Below are positions 36,769 through 45,996 of a stretch of DNA of 64,000 bases, piece by piece. This stretch comes from Clostridium sp. C105KSO13. Its GTDB lineage: Bacteria; Bacillota; Clostridia; Lachnospirales; Lachnospiraceae. The position numbers and the translations under genes are program-made. Numbering within the stretch: position 1 is the first letter of the stretch; each line of letters starts with the position of its first letter. The stretch spans positions 124,001-188,000 of the forward strand of contig NZ_FBWL01000171.1 in the NCBI RefSeq assembly GCF_001517425.1, given 5' to 3'. The notes beneath the pieces are model-generated. The model was not told the origin of the DNA and ran no database searches. It was given only the letters and a program-made list of their open reading frames with translations.

Positions 36769-38046
36769 ATGGTAAAAGCAGTAGTAGGTGCTAACTGGGG
36801 CGATGAAGGAAAAGGCAAGATTACAGATATGCTGGGAAAAGAGGCCGATATCATCGTTCGTTTTCAGGGGGGAGCAAATGCAGGACACACAATTATTAAT
36901 GATTATGGGAAATTTGCACTGCATACACTGCCATCCGGGGTGTTTTACGACCATATAACCAGTATTATCGGGAATGGTGTAGCGCTGGATATTCCTGTTT
37001 TATTTAAAGAAATCCAGTCCATTATTAATCGGGGAGTTCCAAAACCGAAAATTCTTGTATCTGACAGAGCACAGATTGTAATGTCATATCACAAAGATTT
37101 TGACGCATACGAGGAAGAAAGGCTGGCAGGAAAGTCCTTTGGTTCTACAAAGTCGGGGATTGCACCATTTTATTCCGACAAGTATGCAAAGATTGGTTTT
37201 CAGGTCAGTGAGTTATTTGATGACAAGCTTCTGAAAGAAAAGGTTGTGCGTGTTGCAGAGCAAAAGAATGTGATGTTGGAACATTTATACCACAAGTCAC
37301 CGATTGATCCTGACGATTTATATAAAGAACTCAAAGAATATAAAGAGATGATTGAACCTTATGTATGTGATGTTTCTCTTTATCTGCACAATGCCTTGCA
37401 AGAAGGAAAGCATATACTGCTGGAGGGGCAGCTCGGCTCCCTTAAGGATCCGGATCACGGCATTTACCCAATGGTTACGTCTTCTTCTACGCTGGCAGCT
37501 TACGGTGCAATAGGTGCAGGAATTCCTCCTTATGAGATTAAGCAGATCATCACGGTGTGCAAGGCATATTCCAGTGCAGTCGGAGGAGGCGCCTTTGTCA
37601 GCGAGATTTTCGGAGACGAAGCAGAAGAGCTGAGACACCGCGGCGGGGACGGCGGAGAGTACGGTGCTACGACCGGACGTCCCAGACGTGTAGGCTGGTT
37701 TGACTGCGTGGCATCAAAATACGGCTGCAGAATGCAGGGAACAACAGATGTGGCCTTCACCGTTCTGGATGTGCTGGGTTATCTTAATGAGATTCCGGTA
37801 TGCGTTGGATACGAGATAAACGGGGAGGTAACTACTGAATTTCCAGTCACCCATCTCCTTGAAAAAGCGAGGCCGGTATGGAGGAAATTCCCAGGATGGA
37901 AATGTGATATCCGCGGAATCAAAAAGTATGAAGATCTGCCGGAAAACTGCAGAAACTATATTGAATTTATAGAACAGCAGATTGGTTATCCGATTACTAT
38001 GATCAGTAACGGCCCCGGCCGGGATGATATCATTTATCGAAATTAG
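36769..38046 (+). CDS. purA: Adenylosuccinate synthetase
   Basis: Joins IMP and aspartate using GTP, the first step from IMP to AMP. The start at 36769 follows AGGAGGG; 425 residues. The N-terminal GTP/IMP motif is GANWGDEGKGKITDML, followed by RFQGGANAGHTI, and the late ATTGRPRRVGWFD signature is intact. Several positions differ from common PurA proteins: NWGDEGKGK instead of QWGDEGKGK, and SSSTLAAYGAIGAGIPP in the middle, suggesting a distinct clade. The gene has its own promoter and is far from the purL block. Confidence 0.95.
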   Translation: MVKAVVGANWGDEGKGKITDMLGKEADIIVRFQGGANAGHTIINDYGKFALHTLPSGVFYDHITSIIGNGVALDIPVLFKEIQSIINRGVPKPKILVSDRAQIVMSYHKDFDAYEEERLAGKSFGSTKSGIAPFYSDKYAKIGFQVSELFDDKLLKEKVVRVAEQKNVMLEHLYHKSPIDPDDLYKELKEYKEMIEPYVCDVSLYLHNALQEGKHILLEGQLGSLKDPDHGIYPMVTSSSTLAAYGAIGAGIPPYEIKQIITVCKAYSSAVGGGAFVSEIFGDEAEELRHRGGDGGEYGATTGRPRRVGWFDCVASKYGCRMQGTTDVAFTVLDVLGYLNEIPVCVGYEINGEVTTEFPVTHLLEKARPVWRKFPGWKCDIRGIKKYEDLPENCRNYIEFIEQQIGYPITMISNGPGRDDIIYRN

Positions 38047-38166
38047 TCAAATACCCCGCAGTAAGCTGCGGGATATTTTGACTCTCGCGGCAGTCGCTAA
38101 ATGGAAATGCCAGCATTTTTGCCTGGCTTGTTGCTGGCGGGAATAAACAGTTGTGTTGACTGCCCG
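38046..38166. repeat. Multi-hairpin intergenic element starting GTCAAATACCCC
   Basis: Starting on the purA stop, GTCAAATACCCCGCAG (38046-38061) pairs with CTGCGGGATATTTTGAC (38066-38082). Next, CGGCAGTC (38088-38095) can pair with GACTGCCCG (38158-38166), enclosing GCCAGCA / TGCTGGC (38109-38115, 38132-38138). The result is a stem followed by a nested stem, then the terminator. The first 16 nt match the 9957 element with one difference. It may be a dispersed structured repeat or a processed 3' UTR RNA. Confidence 0.6.
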
Positions 38167-38197
38167 AGCCCTGTATTTTTGCAGGGCTCTTTTTCTT
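38167..38197 (+). terminator. Rho-independent terminator after purA
   Basis: AGCCCTG (38167-38173), a T-rich loop and CAGGGCT (38182-38188) are followed by CTTTTTCTT. Confidence 0.85.
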
Positions 38198-38307
38198 ATA
38201 CCTTTTCCACAAATATAGTATAGTTGCCTGGTAAAACTTTTAGCATACTTAAGAGGGGGCAATCATATAATAATAAGGCCGGTGTCTATCGGCAAGGAGG
38301 TATTTTT

Positions 38308-38478
38308 ATGCGTCAGAGCAACAATAAAAAAACAGTACAAGAGATGATTTCGATGGAAGAATACCTGGAAAGAAGACAAGAGAAAAGAAAAACAGAAATA
38401 GCAGAAGATCCGGTAAAGGGAAGCAGAGCGACAGAATGGAGTGCAGCTATGGAACTTGTACAATTATTGTATGTATAA
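38308..38478 (+). CDS. Hypothetical 56-residue protein
   Basis: A short basic/acidic helical protein (MRQSNNKKTVQEMISMEEYL) that I do not recognise. The start at 38308 has AAGGAGG 8 bp upstream, which is the main evidence that it is translated; the earlier open frame from 38224 lacks a ribosome site. No membrane segment is seen. It is convergent with the small membrane protein gene ending at 38483, with only 4 bp between stops. Confidence 0.6.
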   Translation: MRQSNNKKTVQEMISMEEYLERRQEKRKTEIAEDPVKGSRATEWSAAMELVQLLYV

Positions 38479-38482
38479 GAAA

Positions 38483-38707
38483 CTAAGACTCTTCATCTGT
38501 ATCATCTGATTTTTCATTTTGAAACAGACGGTAGATTAATCCATAAGCATATAAAAGAACAGGTACAAAAATTGTGGCGGCTACTGACACTTTCAGCAAA
38601 TCAGCGGAGGCAGAGCGATCAAAAACGGCGAAAATCAAAGTGCTTCCATATAGACAAATGAGAAGAATAGCACCGATTAAAGCGAGAATACGTTTGGCTT
38701 TTTTCAT
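38483..38707 (-). CDS. Small two-helix membrane protein, unknown
   Basis: A 74-residue protein with two membrane segments (about 5-27 and 37-60) and an acidic C-terminus (NEKSDDTDEES). AAAGGAT lies upstream of the ATG on the minus strand. It resembles many small uncharacterised Lachnospiraceae membrane proteins, but no named family is claimed. Confidence 0.65.
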   Translation of the reverse strand: MKKAKRILALIGAILLICLYGSTLIFAVFDRSASADLLKVSVAATIFVPVLLYAYGLIYRLFQNEKSDDTDEES

Positions 38708-38793
38708 GACAACCTAAATCCTTTCTATTGCATATAATGTTATTAAGTAATAAATTTATTATAATTGAAACGGGGAAGCATTTCAACTTTGAA

Positions 38794-38822
38794 TTGAAAA
38801 TGATCATATTTTGTTATATAAT
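38794..38822 (+). promoter_or_regulatory. Promoter of the SEC-C protein gene
   Basis: TTGAAA (38794-38799), a 17-bp spacer and TATAAT (38817-38822) lie 39 bp before the ATG. Confidence 0.75.
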
Positions 38823-38861
38823 GGGTGCGCAAGTGAAACTTAGAAAAAGGAGTTATATACC

Positions 38862-39377
38862 ATGAGCGAAAAGTGTTTATTAGACCAGTGGAGAGATATG
38901 GCCTATGATAAAGAACAGACAAGAGAACAATTAGAAAAGTTCTGGGGCACATATTTTAATATTGAGAAAGAAATTTATGAGCAGCTTCTGGAAAAACCGG
39001 ATACAGAGGTAAAAGGCACCGTAAAGGAGCTGGCTGGGAAGTATGGACAAGAAGTCCTGACAATGGTAGGGTTTCTGGACGGTATCAATGACAGTCTGAA
39101 GGTTCCTAATCCTATTGAGACAATGGAGGAGACAACAGAGGTGAGCCTTGCATTCGATAAGGAAAAGCTATATAAAAACATGGTCGATGCAAAAGCAGAC
39201 TGGCTTTATGAGCTTCCACAATGGAATGAGATTTTTGATGAAGAGACTAGGAAGCGTCTGTACCGTGAGCAGAAGCAGTCAGGCACCATACGCAAAGAAA
39301 AGAAAATAGGAAGAAATGATCCCTGTCCCTGCGGAAGTGGCAAGAAATATAAAAAGTGCTGTGGAAGAAATGCATAA
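38862..39377 (+). CDS. SEC-C zinc-motif protein
   Basis: A 171-residue soluble protein ending in a SEC-C zinc motif, [19 protein letters not shown], the same motif found at the end of SecA. The N-terminal 140 residues are helical and contain no motif that I can name. SEC-C proteins outside SecA are thought to bind ribosomes or SecA/SecB-type partners, but the role here is undetermined. AAAAAGGAG precedes the ATG. The YdcF-type gene follows 9 bp later. Confidence 0.85.
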   Translation: MSEKCLLDQWRDMAYDKEQTREQLEKFWGTYFNIEKEIYEQLLEKPDTEVKGTVKELAGKYGQEVLTMVGFLDGINDSLKVPNPIETMEETTEVSLAFDKEKLYKNMVDAKADWLYELPQWNEIFDEETRKRLYREQKQSGTIRKEKKIGRNDPCPCGSGKKYKKCCGRNA

Positions 39378-39386
39378 TTAAATCGA

Positions 39387-40103
39387 ATGAGAATATATTT
39401 TGAAGTTGTCGGCATAATATGTCTATTATATTACAGTGCCATTTGTCTGTATACAAGAAAACTCAATTCTACCTTTGCTTTATTCTGGCCGGTGTGCAGC
39501 GGGATACATATTCTGCTAGGTCTCCTGGCTTTTAAGGGAAAGTGGAGTATTCTACTGTGGATTATAATTTTTTTGCTCTGGGTTATTTTTCTTTCAGTTG
39601 AAATACAAATCTGCACTGCAATGACGAAAAGAGCAGAAGCCGGGCTTTCGTATATTATCGTTCTCGGTGCTCAGGTCCGTGGAACAAAAATAACCAATTC
39701 ATTGATGAGGAGGCTTGATGCAGCTCTTTGTTATCTGGAAGAAAACTCCGAAACCAGCGTAATTGTTTCAGGCGGACAGGGCAAGGGAGAAGATATTAGT
39801 GAAGCATTTGCTATGGCAGAATATCTGTATCAGCACGGAATTGATGAAAAGCGTATTATTTTGGAGGATACATCCAAATCTACAATGGAAAACTTAAAAA
39901 ACAGCAGTAAGATAATAGATGATTTAAGCAGACCTGTTGGAGTTGTGACAAATAATTTTCACATGTACCGTGCGCTGCAGATTGGCAAAAAGGCCGGGTT
40001 CAAGAATGTCCGGGGAATTGCTGCCACATCGAACCCGGTATTACAGTTAAATTATCTGGTAAGAGAATTTTTTGCTGTAATCTGGATGAAAAATAGCAGT
40101 TGA
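39387..40103 (+). CDS. YdcF/ElyC-family (DUF218) membrane protein
   Basis: 238 residues with about three N-terminal membrane helices (to residue 75), then a DUF218 domain: YIIVLGAQVRG, VIVSGGQGKGEDISEA, ILEDTSKSTMENL and NNFHMYRAL. Relatives act in envelope carbon or peptidoglycan metabolism, or are vancomycin-sensitivity factors, but the reaction is unproven. No clear ribosome site precedes the ATG, so translation is probably coupled to the SEC-C gene. Its stop codon lies inside the -35 box of the thrS promoter. Confidence 0.85.
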   Translation: MRIYFEVVGIICLLYYSAICLYTRKLNSTFALFWPVCSGIHILLGLLAFKGKWSILLWIIIFLLWVIFLSVEIQICTAMTKRAEAGLSYIIVLGAQVRGTKITNSLMRRLDAALCYLEENSETSVIVSGGQGKGEDISEAFAMAEYLYQHGIDEKRIILEDTSKSTMENLKNSSKIIDDLSRPVGVVTNNFHMYRALQIGKKAGFKNVRGIAATSNPVLQLNYLVREFFAVIWMKNSS

Positions 40104-40127
40104 CAAAAATGCCGACAGTGTTATAAT
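40100..40127 (+). promoter_or_regulatory. Promoter of the thrS leader
   Basis: TTGACA (40100-40105), a 16-bp spacer and TATAAT (40122-40127). The -35 overlaps the stop codon of the preceding gene. Confidence 0.85.
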
Positions 40128-40133
40128 GAGTCT

Positions 40134-40387
40134 AGATTTAGAAGAAAACACATTGACGAGACGAGTAGGGTGTGAAAGGATACAGAGAAGGAAGCCAAAG
40201 GCTGGAAGCTTCCCATTGCGGAAACATCTGAAAACTACCTCTGAGTGGCTGAAAACAGTCCGGTGATTCCGTTATCATCAAAATGAAGTGGTTCTGGCAG
40301 CAAGTCTGCTGGCTCAATTAGGGTGGAACCGCGAGATTATTGTAAACTCGTCCCTTTCTACAGCTTTTCTGTAGGAAGGGTTTTTTA
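40134..40387 (+). promoter_or_regulatory. T-box leader (threonine) of thrS
   Basis: The conserved T-box AGGGTGGAACCGCG is at 40320-40333. The terminator follows: CCCTTTCTACAG and CTGTAGGAAGGG pair around CTTTT at 40352-40380, with TTTTTT at 40381-40386. Stem I lies in the first half; ACC at 40237-40239 (AAAACTACCTCTG) is a candidate Thr specifier, with ACT two codon registers earlier as an alternative. The element fills nearly all of the 314-bp gap before thrS and links its expression to uncharged tRNA-Thr. Confidence 0.92.
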
Positions 40388-40417
40388 ATGCAAAAAAATT
40401 TATGAGAGGAGAAGAAT

Positions 40418-42343
40418 ATGAAGGTTATTTTAAAAGACGGATCAAGTAAAGAATATGCAGAAAGCAAGTCTTTGATTGAAATTGCAAAAGATATCAGCGA
40501 AGGGCTGGCCAGAATGGCCACAGCCGGAGAAATAAATGAAGAGGTAGTGGATTTAAGGACAGTTGTTGATAAGGATTGTAATCTCAATATACTGACATTT
40601 CAGGATGAGAAAGGAAAGGGAGCATTTCGTCATACTGCATCCCACATTATGGCTCAGGCTATAAAAAGATTATATCCGGACACGAAGCTTGCAATCGGAC
40701 CTTCCGTAGCAGACGGGTTTTATTATGATATTGATAGGGATGAGCCGCTTGTCGCTGATGATCTAGAAAAAATTGAAACGGAAATGAAAAAGATTGTAAA
40801 AGAAGCACTTCCTATTCAGCAGTTTACAAAACCGAGAAAAGAAGCTATTGAGTATTTTAAAGAAAAAGATGAACCATATAAAGTAGAATTGATTGAAGAT
40901 CTTCCCGAAGACTCTGTAATTAGCTTTTATTCTCAGGGAGAATTTACAGATTTGTGCGCAGGCCCACATCTGATGAACACGAAAGCCGTAAAAGCGTTTA
41001 AGCTTACAAGCCTGGCAGGTGCTTACTGGCGAGGCAGTGAGAAAAACAAAATGCTGCAGAGAGTTTATGGAACAGCATTTCCCAAAAAGGCTGAGCTGGA
41101 TGAGTATTTGACAATGATGGAAGAAGCAAAGAAGCGCGATCACAGAAAATTGGGCAAAGAACTCGGTCTTTTTATGATGCGTGATGAAGGACCCGGCTTT
41201 CCGTTTTTCCTTCCAAACGGAATGGTTCTCAAGAATACACTTTTGGATTACTGGCGCCAGATACACACAAAAAACGGATACCAGGAAATTAATACTCCGA
41301 TTATGTTAAGCCGCCACCTGTGGGAGACATCAGGGCACTGGGATCATTATAAGGACAACATGTATACAACGGTAATTGATGATGAAGATTTTGCAATCAA
41401 ACCAATGAACTGTCCGGGCAGCATTTTAGTATATCAATCAGAACCCCGTTCCTACCGCGACCTTCCGCTGCGACTGGGAGAGCTGGGACTGGTTCACCGC
41501 CACGAAAAATCAGGCCAGCTTCATGGTTTGATGCGGGTACGCTGCTTTACCCAGGACGATGCCCATATTTTCCTGACACCGGAACAGATTCGAGATGAAA
41601 TTAAAAAAGTTGCAAAACTAATTGACGAAATATATGCTCTCTTTGGATTCAAGTACCATGTTGAACTCTCCACCAGGCCTGAGGACAGTATGGGAAGCGA
41701 TGAGGACTGGAATATGGCTACTGATGCGCTGCAAGGTGCTCTGGAGGAGTTGGGGCTTCCTTACGTGGTAAATGAAGGGGACGGCGCATTCTACGGCCCG
41801 AAGATTGATTTTCATCTGGAGGATTCCATTGGAAGGACATGGCAGTGCGGCACCATCCAGCTTGATTTTCAGCTCCCGCTGCGTTTTGAGATGGAGTATA
41901 CAGGAGCCGACGGGGAAAAGCACAGGCCGATTATGATTCACCGTGTGGCCTTTGGTTCCGTCGAGCGTTTTATTGGTATTTTAATTGAGCATTTTGCCGG
42001 TGCATTCCCCACCTGGCTGGCACCGGTTCAGGTTAAAATACTGCCGATTTCAGATAAGCATAAGGAATATGGCCAAAAGGTTCTGGAAAAATTACGAGAT
42101 GAAGGTATCCGAGCAGAAATTGATACACGTGCAGAGAAGATTGGATATAAAATCCGTGAAGCGCAGATGAAAAAGATTCCATATATGCTTGTAGTCGGAG
42201 CTAAGGAAGAAGAGGAAGATCTTGTCTCTGTCAGAAGCAGAGAGACAGGAGATGAAGGTCAGAAGAATTTGGACGAATTTATTGCATCTATAAAAAAAGA
42301 AATTGACGAAAAATCTGTCCGTGAAAGGAAAGAGACAGAATAA
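40418..42343 (+). CDS. thrS: Threonyl-tRNA synthetase
   Basis: Charges tRNA-Thr. The 641 residues follow the standard order: TGS domain (1-60), editing domain with HTASHIMAQAIKRLYPD and GPHLMNT, class II catalytic core with MNCPGSILVYQS, HRHEKSGQLHGLMRVRCFTQDD and HRVAFGSVERFIGIL, and a C-terminal anticodon domain (VQVKILPISDKHKEYG). AGAGGAG precedes the ATG. It is controlled by the threonine T-box directly upstream. Confidence 0.98.
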   Translation: MKVILKDGSSKEYAESKSLIEIAKDISEGLARMATAGEINEEVVDLRTVVDKDCNLNILTFQDEKGKGAFRHTASHIMAQAIKRLYPDTKLAIGPSVADGFYYDIDRDEPLVADDLEKIETEMKKIVKEALPIQQFTKPRKEAIEYFKEKDEPYKVELIEDLPEDSVISFYSQGEFTDLCAGPHLMNTKAVKAFKLTSLAGAYWRGSEKNKMLQRVYGTAFPKKAELDEYLTMMEEAKKRDHRKLGKELGLFMMRDEGPGFPFFLPNGMVLKNTLLDYWRQIHTKNGYQEINTPIMLSRHLWETSGHWDHYKDNMYTTVIDDEDFAIKPMNCPGSILVYQSEPRSYRDLPLRLGELGLVHRHEKSGQLHGLMRVRCFTQDDAHIFLTPEQIRDEIKKVAKLIDEIYALFGFKYHVELSTRPEDSMGSDEDWNMATDALQGALEELGLPYVVNEGDGAFYGPKIDFHLEDSIGRTWQCGTIQLDFQLPLRFEMEYTGADGEKHRPIMIHRVAFGSVERFIGILIEHFAGAFPTWLAPVQVKILPISDKHKEYGQKVLEKLRDEGIRAEIDTRAEKIGYKIREAQMKKIPYMLVVGAKEEEEDLVSVRSRETGDEGQKNLDEFIASIKKEIDEKSVRERKETE

Positions 42344-42399
42344 TTTAACTGTTGGCTGGGCATAATGATACTGATTACATGATAGGAGGAGGTATGATT

Positions 42400-42747
42400 A
42401 TGCCAGATTTGAAATGCACGGTGCAGACATGTACACACAACAAGCAGTTTTTATGTGACCTTGATAAAATTCAGGTGGGCGGAAACAATGCAAAATCAAT
42501 GATAGAGACATCCTGTGATAGCTTTCAGGAAAGAGCAGGAGAAGCTTATGAAAACGGAAGCTACTCTAACAGTTACGGAGATGACATTACGGGGAATGCA
42601 TCCGACCGCAGTGACGTTGACTGTGAAGCTACAGCCTGCCAGTATAATGACAGCTGTAAGTGCCAGGCCGGAAAAATCAGTGTAGAAGGAAGCAATGCCT
42701 GTCACAGTGACGGAACAGCATGTGCAACCTTTGAATATAGAGGCTGA
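42400..42747 (+). CDS. DUF1540-type cysteine-rich small protein
   Basis: A 115-residue protein with two copies of a cysteine motif: LKCTVQTCTHNKQFLCDLDKI near the start and the CEATACQYNDSCKCQAGKI copy after residue 70, each followed by another cysteine pair. This duplicated pattern is the DUF1540 domain, probably metal binding, of unknown function and common in clostridia. Start 42400 is 7 bp from GGAGGAGG; ATG 42394 is too close. A terminator follows. Confidence 0.82.
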   Translation: MPDLKCTVQTCTHNKQFLCDLDKIQVGGNNAKSMIETSCDSFQERAGEAYENGSYSNSYGDDITGNASDRSDVDCEATACQYNDSCKCQAGKISVEGSNACHSDGTACATFEYRG

Positions 42748-42783
42748 TTTAGAAAAATGAAATGAATATATAAGTACCAGACG

Positions 42784-42815
42784 GGGACGATTGATAATAA
42801 TCGTCCCTTTCTTTT
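42784..42815 (+). terminator. Rho-independent terminator
   Basis: GGGACGATT and AATCGTCCC pair across a 6-nt loop, followed by TTTCTTTT. Confidence 0.88.
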
Positions 42816-42816
42816 G

Positions 42817-42846
42817 TTGACGTGAGAGCACGTGTGGCGCTATAAT
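42817..42846 (+). promoter_or_regulatory. Promoter of the AI-2E transporter-metA pair
   Basis: TTGACG (42817-42822), an 18-bp spacer and TATAAT (42841-42846), 40 bp before the start codon. Confidence 0.65.
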
Positions 42847-42886
42847 CATTGTATCTGCATAAAAACGGGAAGGAATTATAAAGTGA

Positions 42887-44239
42887 ATGGATGATAAAAC
42901 ACGAGATAAAATAAAAAAACAAGAGGAGAAGGGATATTATTCAGGAAGACCAGTATTCGATGGAAACGGTCGTTCAAGATTCCTACAGAAAATAGGGCGG
43001 GGAATGTCCGCTTTTCTGGTGATAGCAGCCGGCCTTCTTTTTTATTTTGCACTGCTGAGGCTCCCTGCTATTTCAGGGGCGGTTAAGGAAATATTTGAGG
43101 TTTTGAAGCCGATTATATATGGGCTGACAATTGCTTATCTTTTGAATCCCATCGTGAAGTTCATAGATTCCCGTTTAATTCCGGTCTTGGAAAAAAAGAT
43201 TCCCAGCAAAAAGAAAGCACATGGGATCTCCAGATGTGTAGGCATCTTTGCGGCAATTATTGTACTTATTTTTGTGATTGTCACTTTGTTAAATATGATG
43301 ATTCCTGAGTTATATACAAGTATCAGAGATATGGTTCTTACTGTGCCCAGTCAGTTAAGTCAGCTGGTTGATAAAGTCATGGAGATGAACTCACAGAATT
43401 CAACCTTAAGTCAGTTTTTAAACAGCATACTCAAAGAGGGCACGGAATATATACAAAACTGGATGCGCAGTGATTTGCTGAACCGAGTTAATATTGTGAT
43501 GTCCAACCTGACAGTAGGTGTCATCAATATTGTCAGAGAGCTGCTGAATGCTGTCATAGGCATTATAGTATCTATATATGTACTGTTTAGTAAAGAAAAG
43601 TTTTCCAGTCAGTGCAAAAAAGTAACGTATGCGATTTTTCGCCCGTCGCAGGCCAACATGATTCTTCACCTGACGACGAAAGGAAATGAGATATTTGGCG
43701 GTTTTATTATTGGTAAAATTATTGATTCCGCTATTATAGGCGTATTGTGCTTTCTGGGTCTTTCACTGCTGAAGATGCCCTATACAATGCTGGTCAGTGT
43801 AATAGTGGGTGTTACCAATGTAATTCCGTTTTTCGGCCCATATATCGGTGCCATACCAAGTGCTATTCTAATCATGCTGGCAGACTTCAGGATGGGAGTT
43901 TATTTCATCATATTTATTATAGTGCTGCAGCAGATTGACGGAAATATTATAGGACCGAAGATATTGGGAGATACAACTGGCCTCTCGTCCTTCTGGGTAA
44001 TCTTTGCAATCATGCTGGGCGGAGGTTTGTTTGGCATTCCGGGTATGATATTGGGCGTACCTACGTTTGCGGTAATCTATTATATTGTGAATATGCTGAT
44101 TGACCACTTGCTGGAGAAAAAGAAGCTTCCATTGCATACGAAAGCATATGGAGAAAAAAGCTATGTAAATTCCGGAGGAAAATATATACATTCAGATGAA
44201 GAAAGAATCCAGGAAAATACTGGGGAAAAAGAGGAATAA
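42887..44239 (+). CDS. AI-2E family transporter (PerM/YtvI type)
   Basis: A 450-residue membrane protein with about eight hydrophobic segments. Family marks are LKPIIYGLTIAYLLNPIVKF near residue 70, the central soluble region with paired helices, and the C-terminal SVIVGVTNVIPFFGPYIGAIP and LGDTTGLSSFWVIFAIMLGG. Members export varied solutes or sodium ions; the name AI-2E comes from one E. coli member and should not be read as function. The charged C-terminal tail ends 3 bp before metA. Confidence 0.92.
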   Translation: MDDKTRDKIKKQEEKGYYSGRPVFDGNGRSRFLQKIGRGMSAFLVIAAGLLFYFALLRLPAISGAVKEIFEVLKPIIYGLTIAYLLNPIVKFIDSRLIPVLEKKIPSKKKAHGISRCVGIFAAIIVLIFVIVTLLNMMIPELYTSIRDMVLTVPSQLSQLVDKVMEMNSQNSTLSQFLNSILKEGTEYIQNWMRSDLLNRVNIVMSNLTVGVINIVRELLNAVIGIIVSIYVLFSKEKFSSQCKKVTYAIFRPSQANMILHLTTKGNEIFGGFIIGKIIDSAIIGVLCFLGLSLLKMPYTMLVSVIVGVTNVIPFFGPYIGAIPSAILIMLADFRMGVYFIIFIIVLQQIDGNIIGPKILGDTTGLSSFWVIFAIMLGGGLFGIPGMILGVPTFAVIYYIVNMLIDHLLEKKKLPLHTKAYGEKSYVNSGGKYIHSDEERIQENTGEKEE

Positions 44240-44242
44240 GAG

Positions 44243-45166
44243 ATGCCAATAAGAGTACAAAATGACTTACCGGTGAAAGAAATACTGGAGAGAGAAAATA
44301 TATTTGTAATGGATGAATACCGTGCAGCACATCAGGATATCCGTCCTATAAGCATTGGGCTATTGAATCTGATGCCCTTAAAAGAGGACACGGAGCTTCA
44401 AATTCTCCGCTCCCTGTCCAATACACCTATACAGATAGATGTGACCTTTGTGCGGGTCAGCAGCCACGAGTCAAAAAACACCTCCACCAGCCATATTTTA
44501 AAGTTTTACGAGCCGTTTAAAAACATCAAAAACAATAAATTCGACGGTTTTATTATTACAGGAGCTCCAATTGAACAGATGCCGTTTGAGGCTGTGGATT
44601 ACTGGAAGGAGCTGGAAGAGATTATGGAGTGGACAAAAACAAACGTGACTTCCACCCTGCATCTTTGCTGGGGAGCACAGGCGGGCTTGTATTATCATTA
44701 TGGAATTGACAAAGTACAGCTTCCGGAAAAATTATTTGGTGTTTTTAAACACAGGGTCAAAAACCGCAAAATTCCGTTGGTGAGAGGTTTTGATGATGTG
44801 TTTTACGCTCCCCACTCCAGACATACTACGGTTTCCCAGGATCTTCTTGAGAAAGATGAGAGAATTACCATATTGGCTGATTCTAAAGAAGCCGGGGTCT
44901 TTTTATGTATGGCAGAGGATGGAAGGCAGATTTTTGTCATGGGGCATCCTGAGTATGACAGAATGTCACTTGACTCAGAATATAAAAGAGACAGGGCAAA
45001 GGGATTGGATATACAGGTACCCGCCAACTATTATCCGGATAATAATCCCCAAAATAAACCAGAACTGATCTGGCGGGCACATGCGAACAATCTGTATTCT
45101 AATTGGCTGAACTATTATGTATATCAAATGACCCCTTATGACCTGTATGGAACGCCGTCGTTTTAA
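44243..45166 (+). CDS. metA: Homoserine O-acetyltransferase, MetA fold
   Basis: Activates homoserine for methionine synthesis. The 307 residues have the MetA layout: LNLMPLKEDTELQILR, nucleophile Cys142 in LHLCWGAQAG, and the His/Glu pair in MGHPEYDR. Residue 111 is Glu (TGAPIEQMPFE); structural work on Bacillus MetA showed Glu at this position favours acetyl-CoA while Gly in E. coli favours succinyl-CoA, so an acetyltransferase is inferred. It is 3 bp downstream of the AI-2E family gene. No S-box or other riboswitch is seen before the pair. Confidence 0.93.
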   Translation: MPIRVQNDLPVKEILERENIFVMDEYRAAHQDIRPISIGLLNLMPLKEDTELQILRSLSNTPIQIDVTFVRVSSHESKNTSTSHILKFYEPFKNIKNNKFDGFIITGAPIEQMPFEAVDYWKELEEIMEWTKTNVTSTLHLCWGAQAGLYYHYGIDKVQLPEKLFGVFKHRVKNRKIPLVRGFDDVFYAPHSRHTTVSQDLLEKDERITILADSKEAGVFLCMAEDGRQIFVMGHPEYDRMSLDSEYKRDRAKGLDIQVPANYYPDNNPQNKPELIWRAHANNLYSNWLNYYVYQMTPYDLYGTPSF

Positions 45167-45996
45167 TAATTTTCAACACGTTGATCTTTCGAGTTTCCTG
45201 TCTGATATTCATTGTGTTTTTTTTCAATGGCTGTCTTATCCTGTTTTATAGCTCCGGAATGGATCAAGGCAGTCTTAGCGCATGCAGGACCGATTAATTC
45301 ATACAAAACAGACGAGGATAAAATAATCGTCAACAGCATATTGCCCATAGTATCAGTTAAGATTCTTTTGCCTAAAAAAGCGAGCCCAATTGCTACTCCG
45401 GCTTGAGGAAATATAGCTAACCCTAAATAATTTCTTACTTCCTTTGTGGTTTTCGCTAGGATACATCCCAAATAAGCACCAAGGTATTTTCCCACAATCC
45501 GCATTATAAAATAGGATACACCGATTACTCCCAGGGTATCGAACGAGCCAATATCCAAACTCATTCCTGATACAACAAAGAAGATTGACAAAATTGGTGG
45601 GGTAAATCTTTCTACTTGCCTGTATAATTTTTTGTCTTTAGTCATGTTGATATAGGTCGTGCCAAACAACATACAGGAAAGTAAAGGGGAAATATCTACC
45701 GCAGCGCATAATCCCGCAAGTCCTAAAAGAAGTGAAATGGTTAATATTAGCCGGTTATCCTTGCTTCGTTTGGGAGTCATTAGCTTGCTCAAAACGACAC
45801 CGCTTATAAAGCCAATTACCAATGCTCTAATATTGTATACCATGGGCATTAAAATATCAGAGGAAGAAACATTTGCCCCAGTCCTGGCGTTAACAATGGT
45901 AGTTGCCACGCTAAATACTATTAGACATACAGCGTCGTCAAAAGCAACTACCTGTAATAACATATTTACAAAATTGCCCCGGGCTTTACCGCTCAC
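45163..45996 (-). pseudogene. Cation:proton antiporter (Kef/CPA2 type), N-terminal half missing
   Basis: The 277 residues cover the C-terminal part of a CPA-type antiporter: FVNMLLQVVAFDDAVCLIVF (the region containing the conserved Asp-Asp pair), SPLLSCMLFG, FTPPILSIFFVVSGMSLD and PQAGVAIGLAFLG. Complete proteins are about 400 residues, so roughly 120-130 N-terminal residues and several helices are lost. The apparent GTG start at 45996 has no ribosome site and coincides with the break point of a LysR fragment on the other strand. It is most probably non-functional. Confidence 0.8.

Noticed and set aside
42887-44239. Autoinducer-2 exporter function
   Set aside because: The family name derives from one member; other members transport different solutes, and nothing here points to AI-2.
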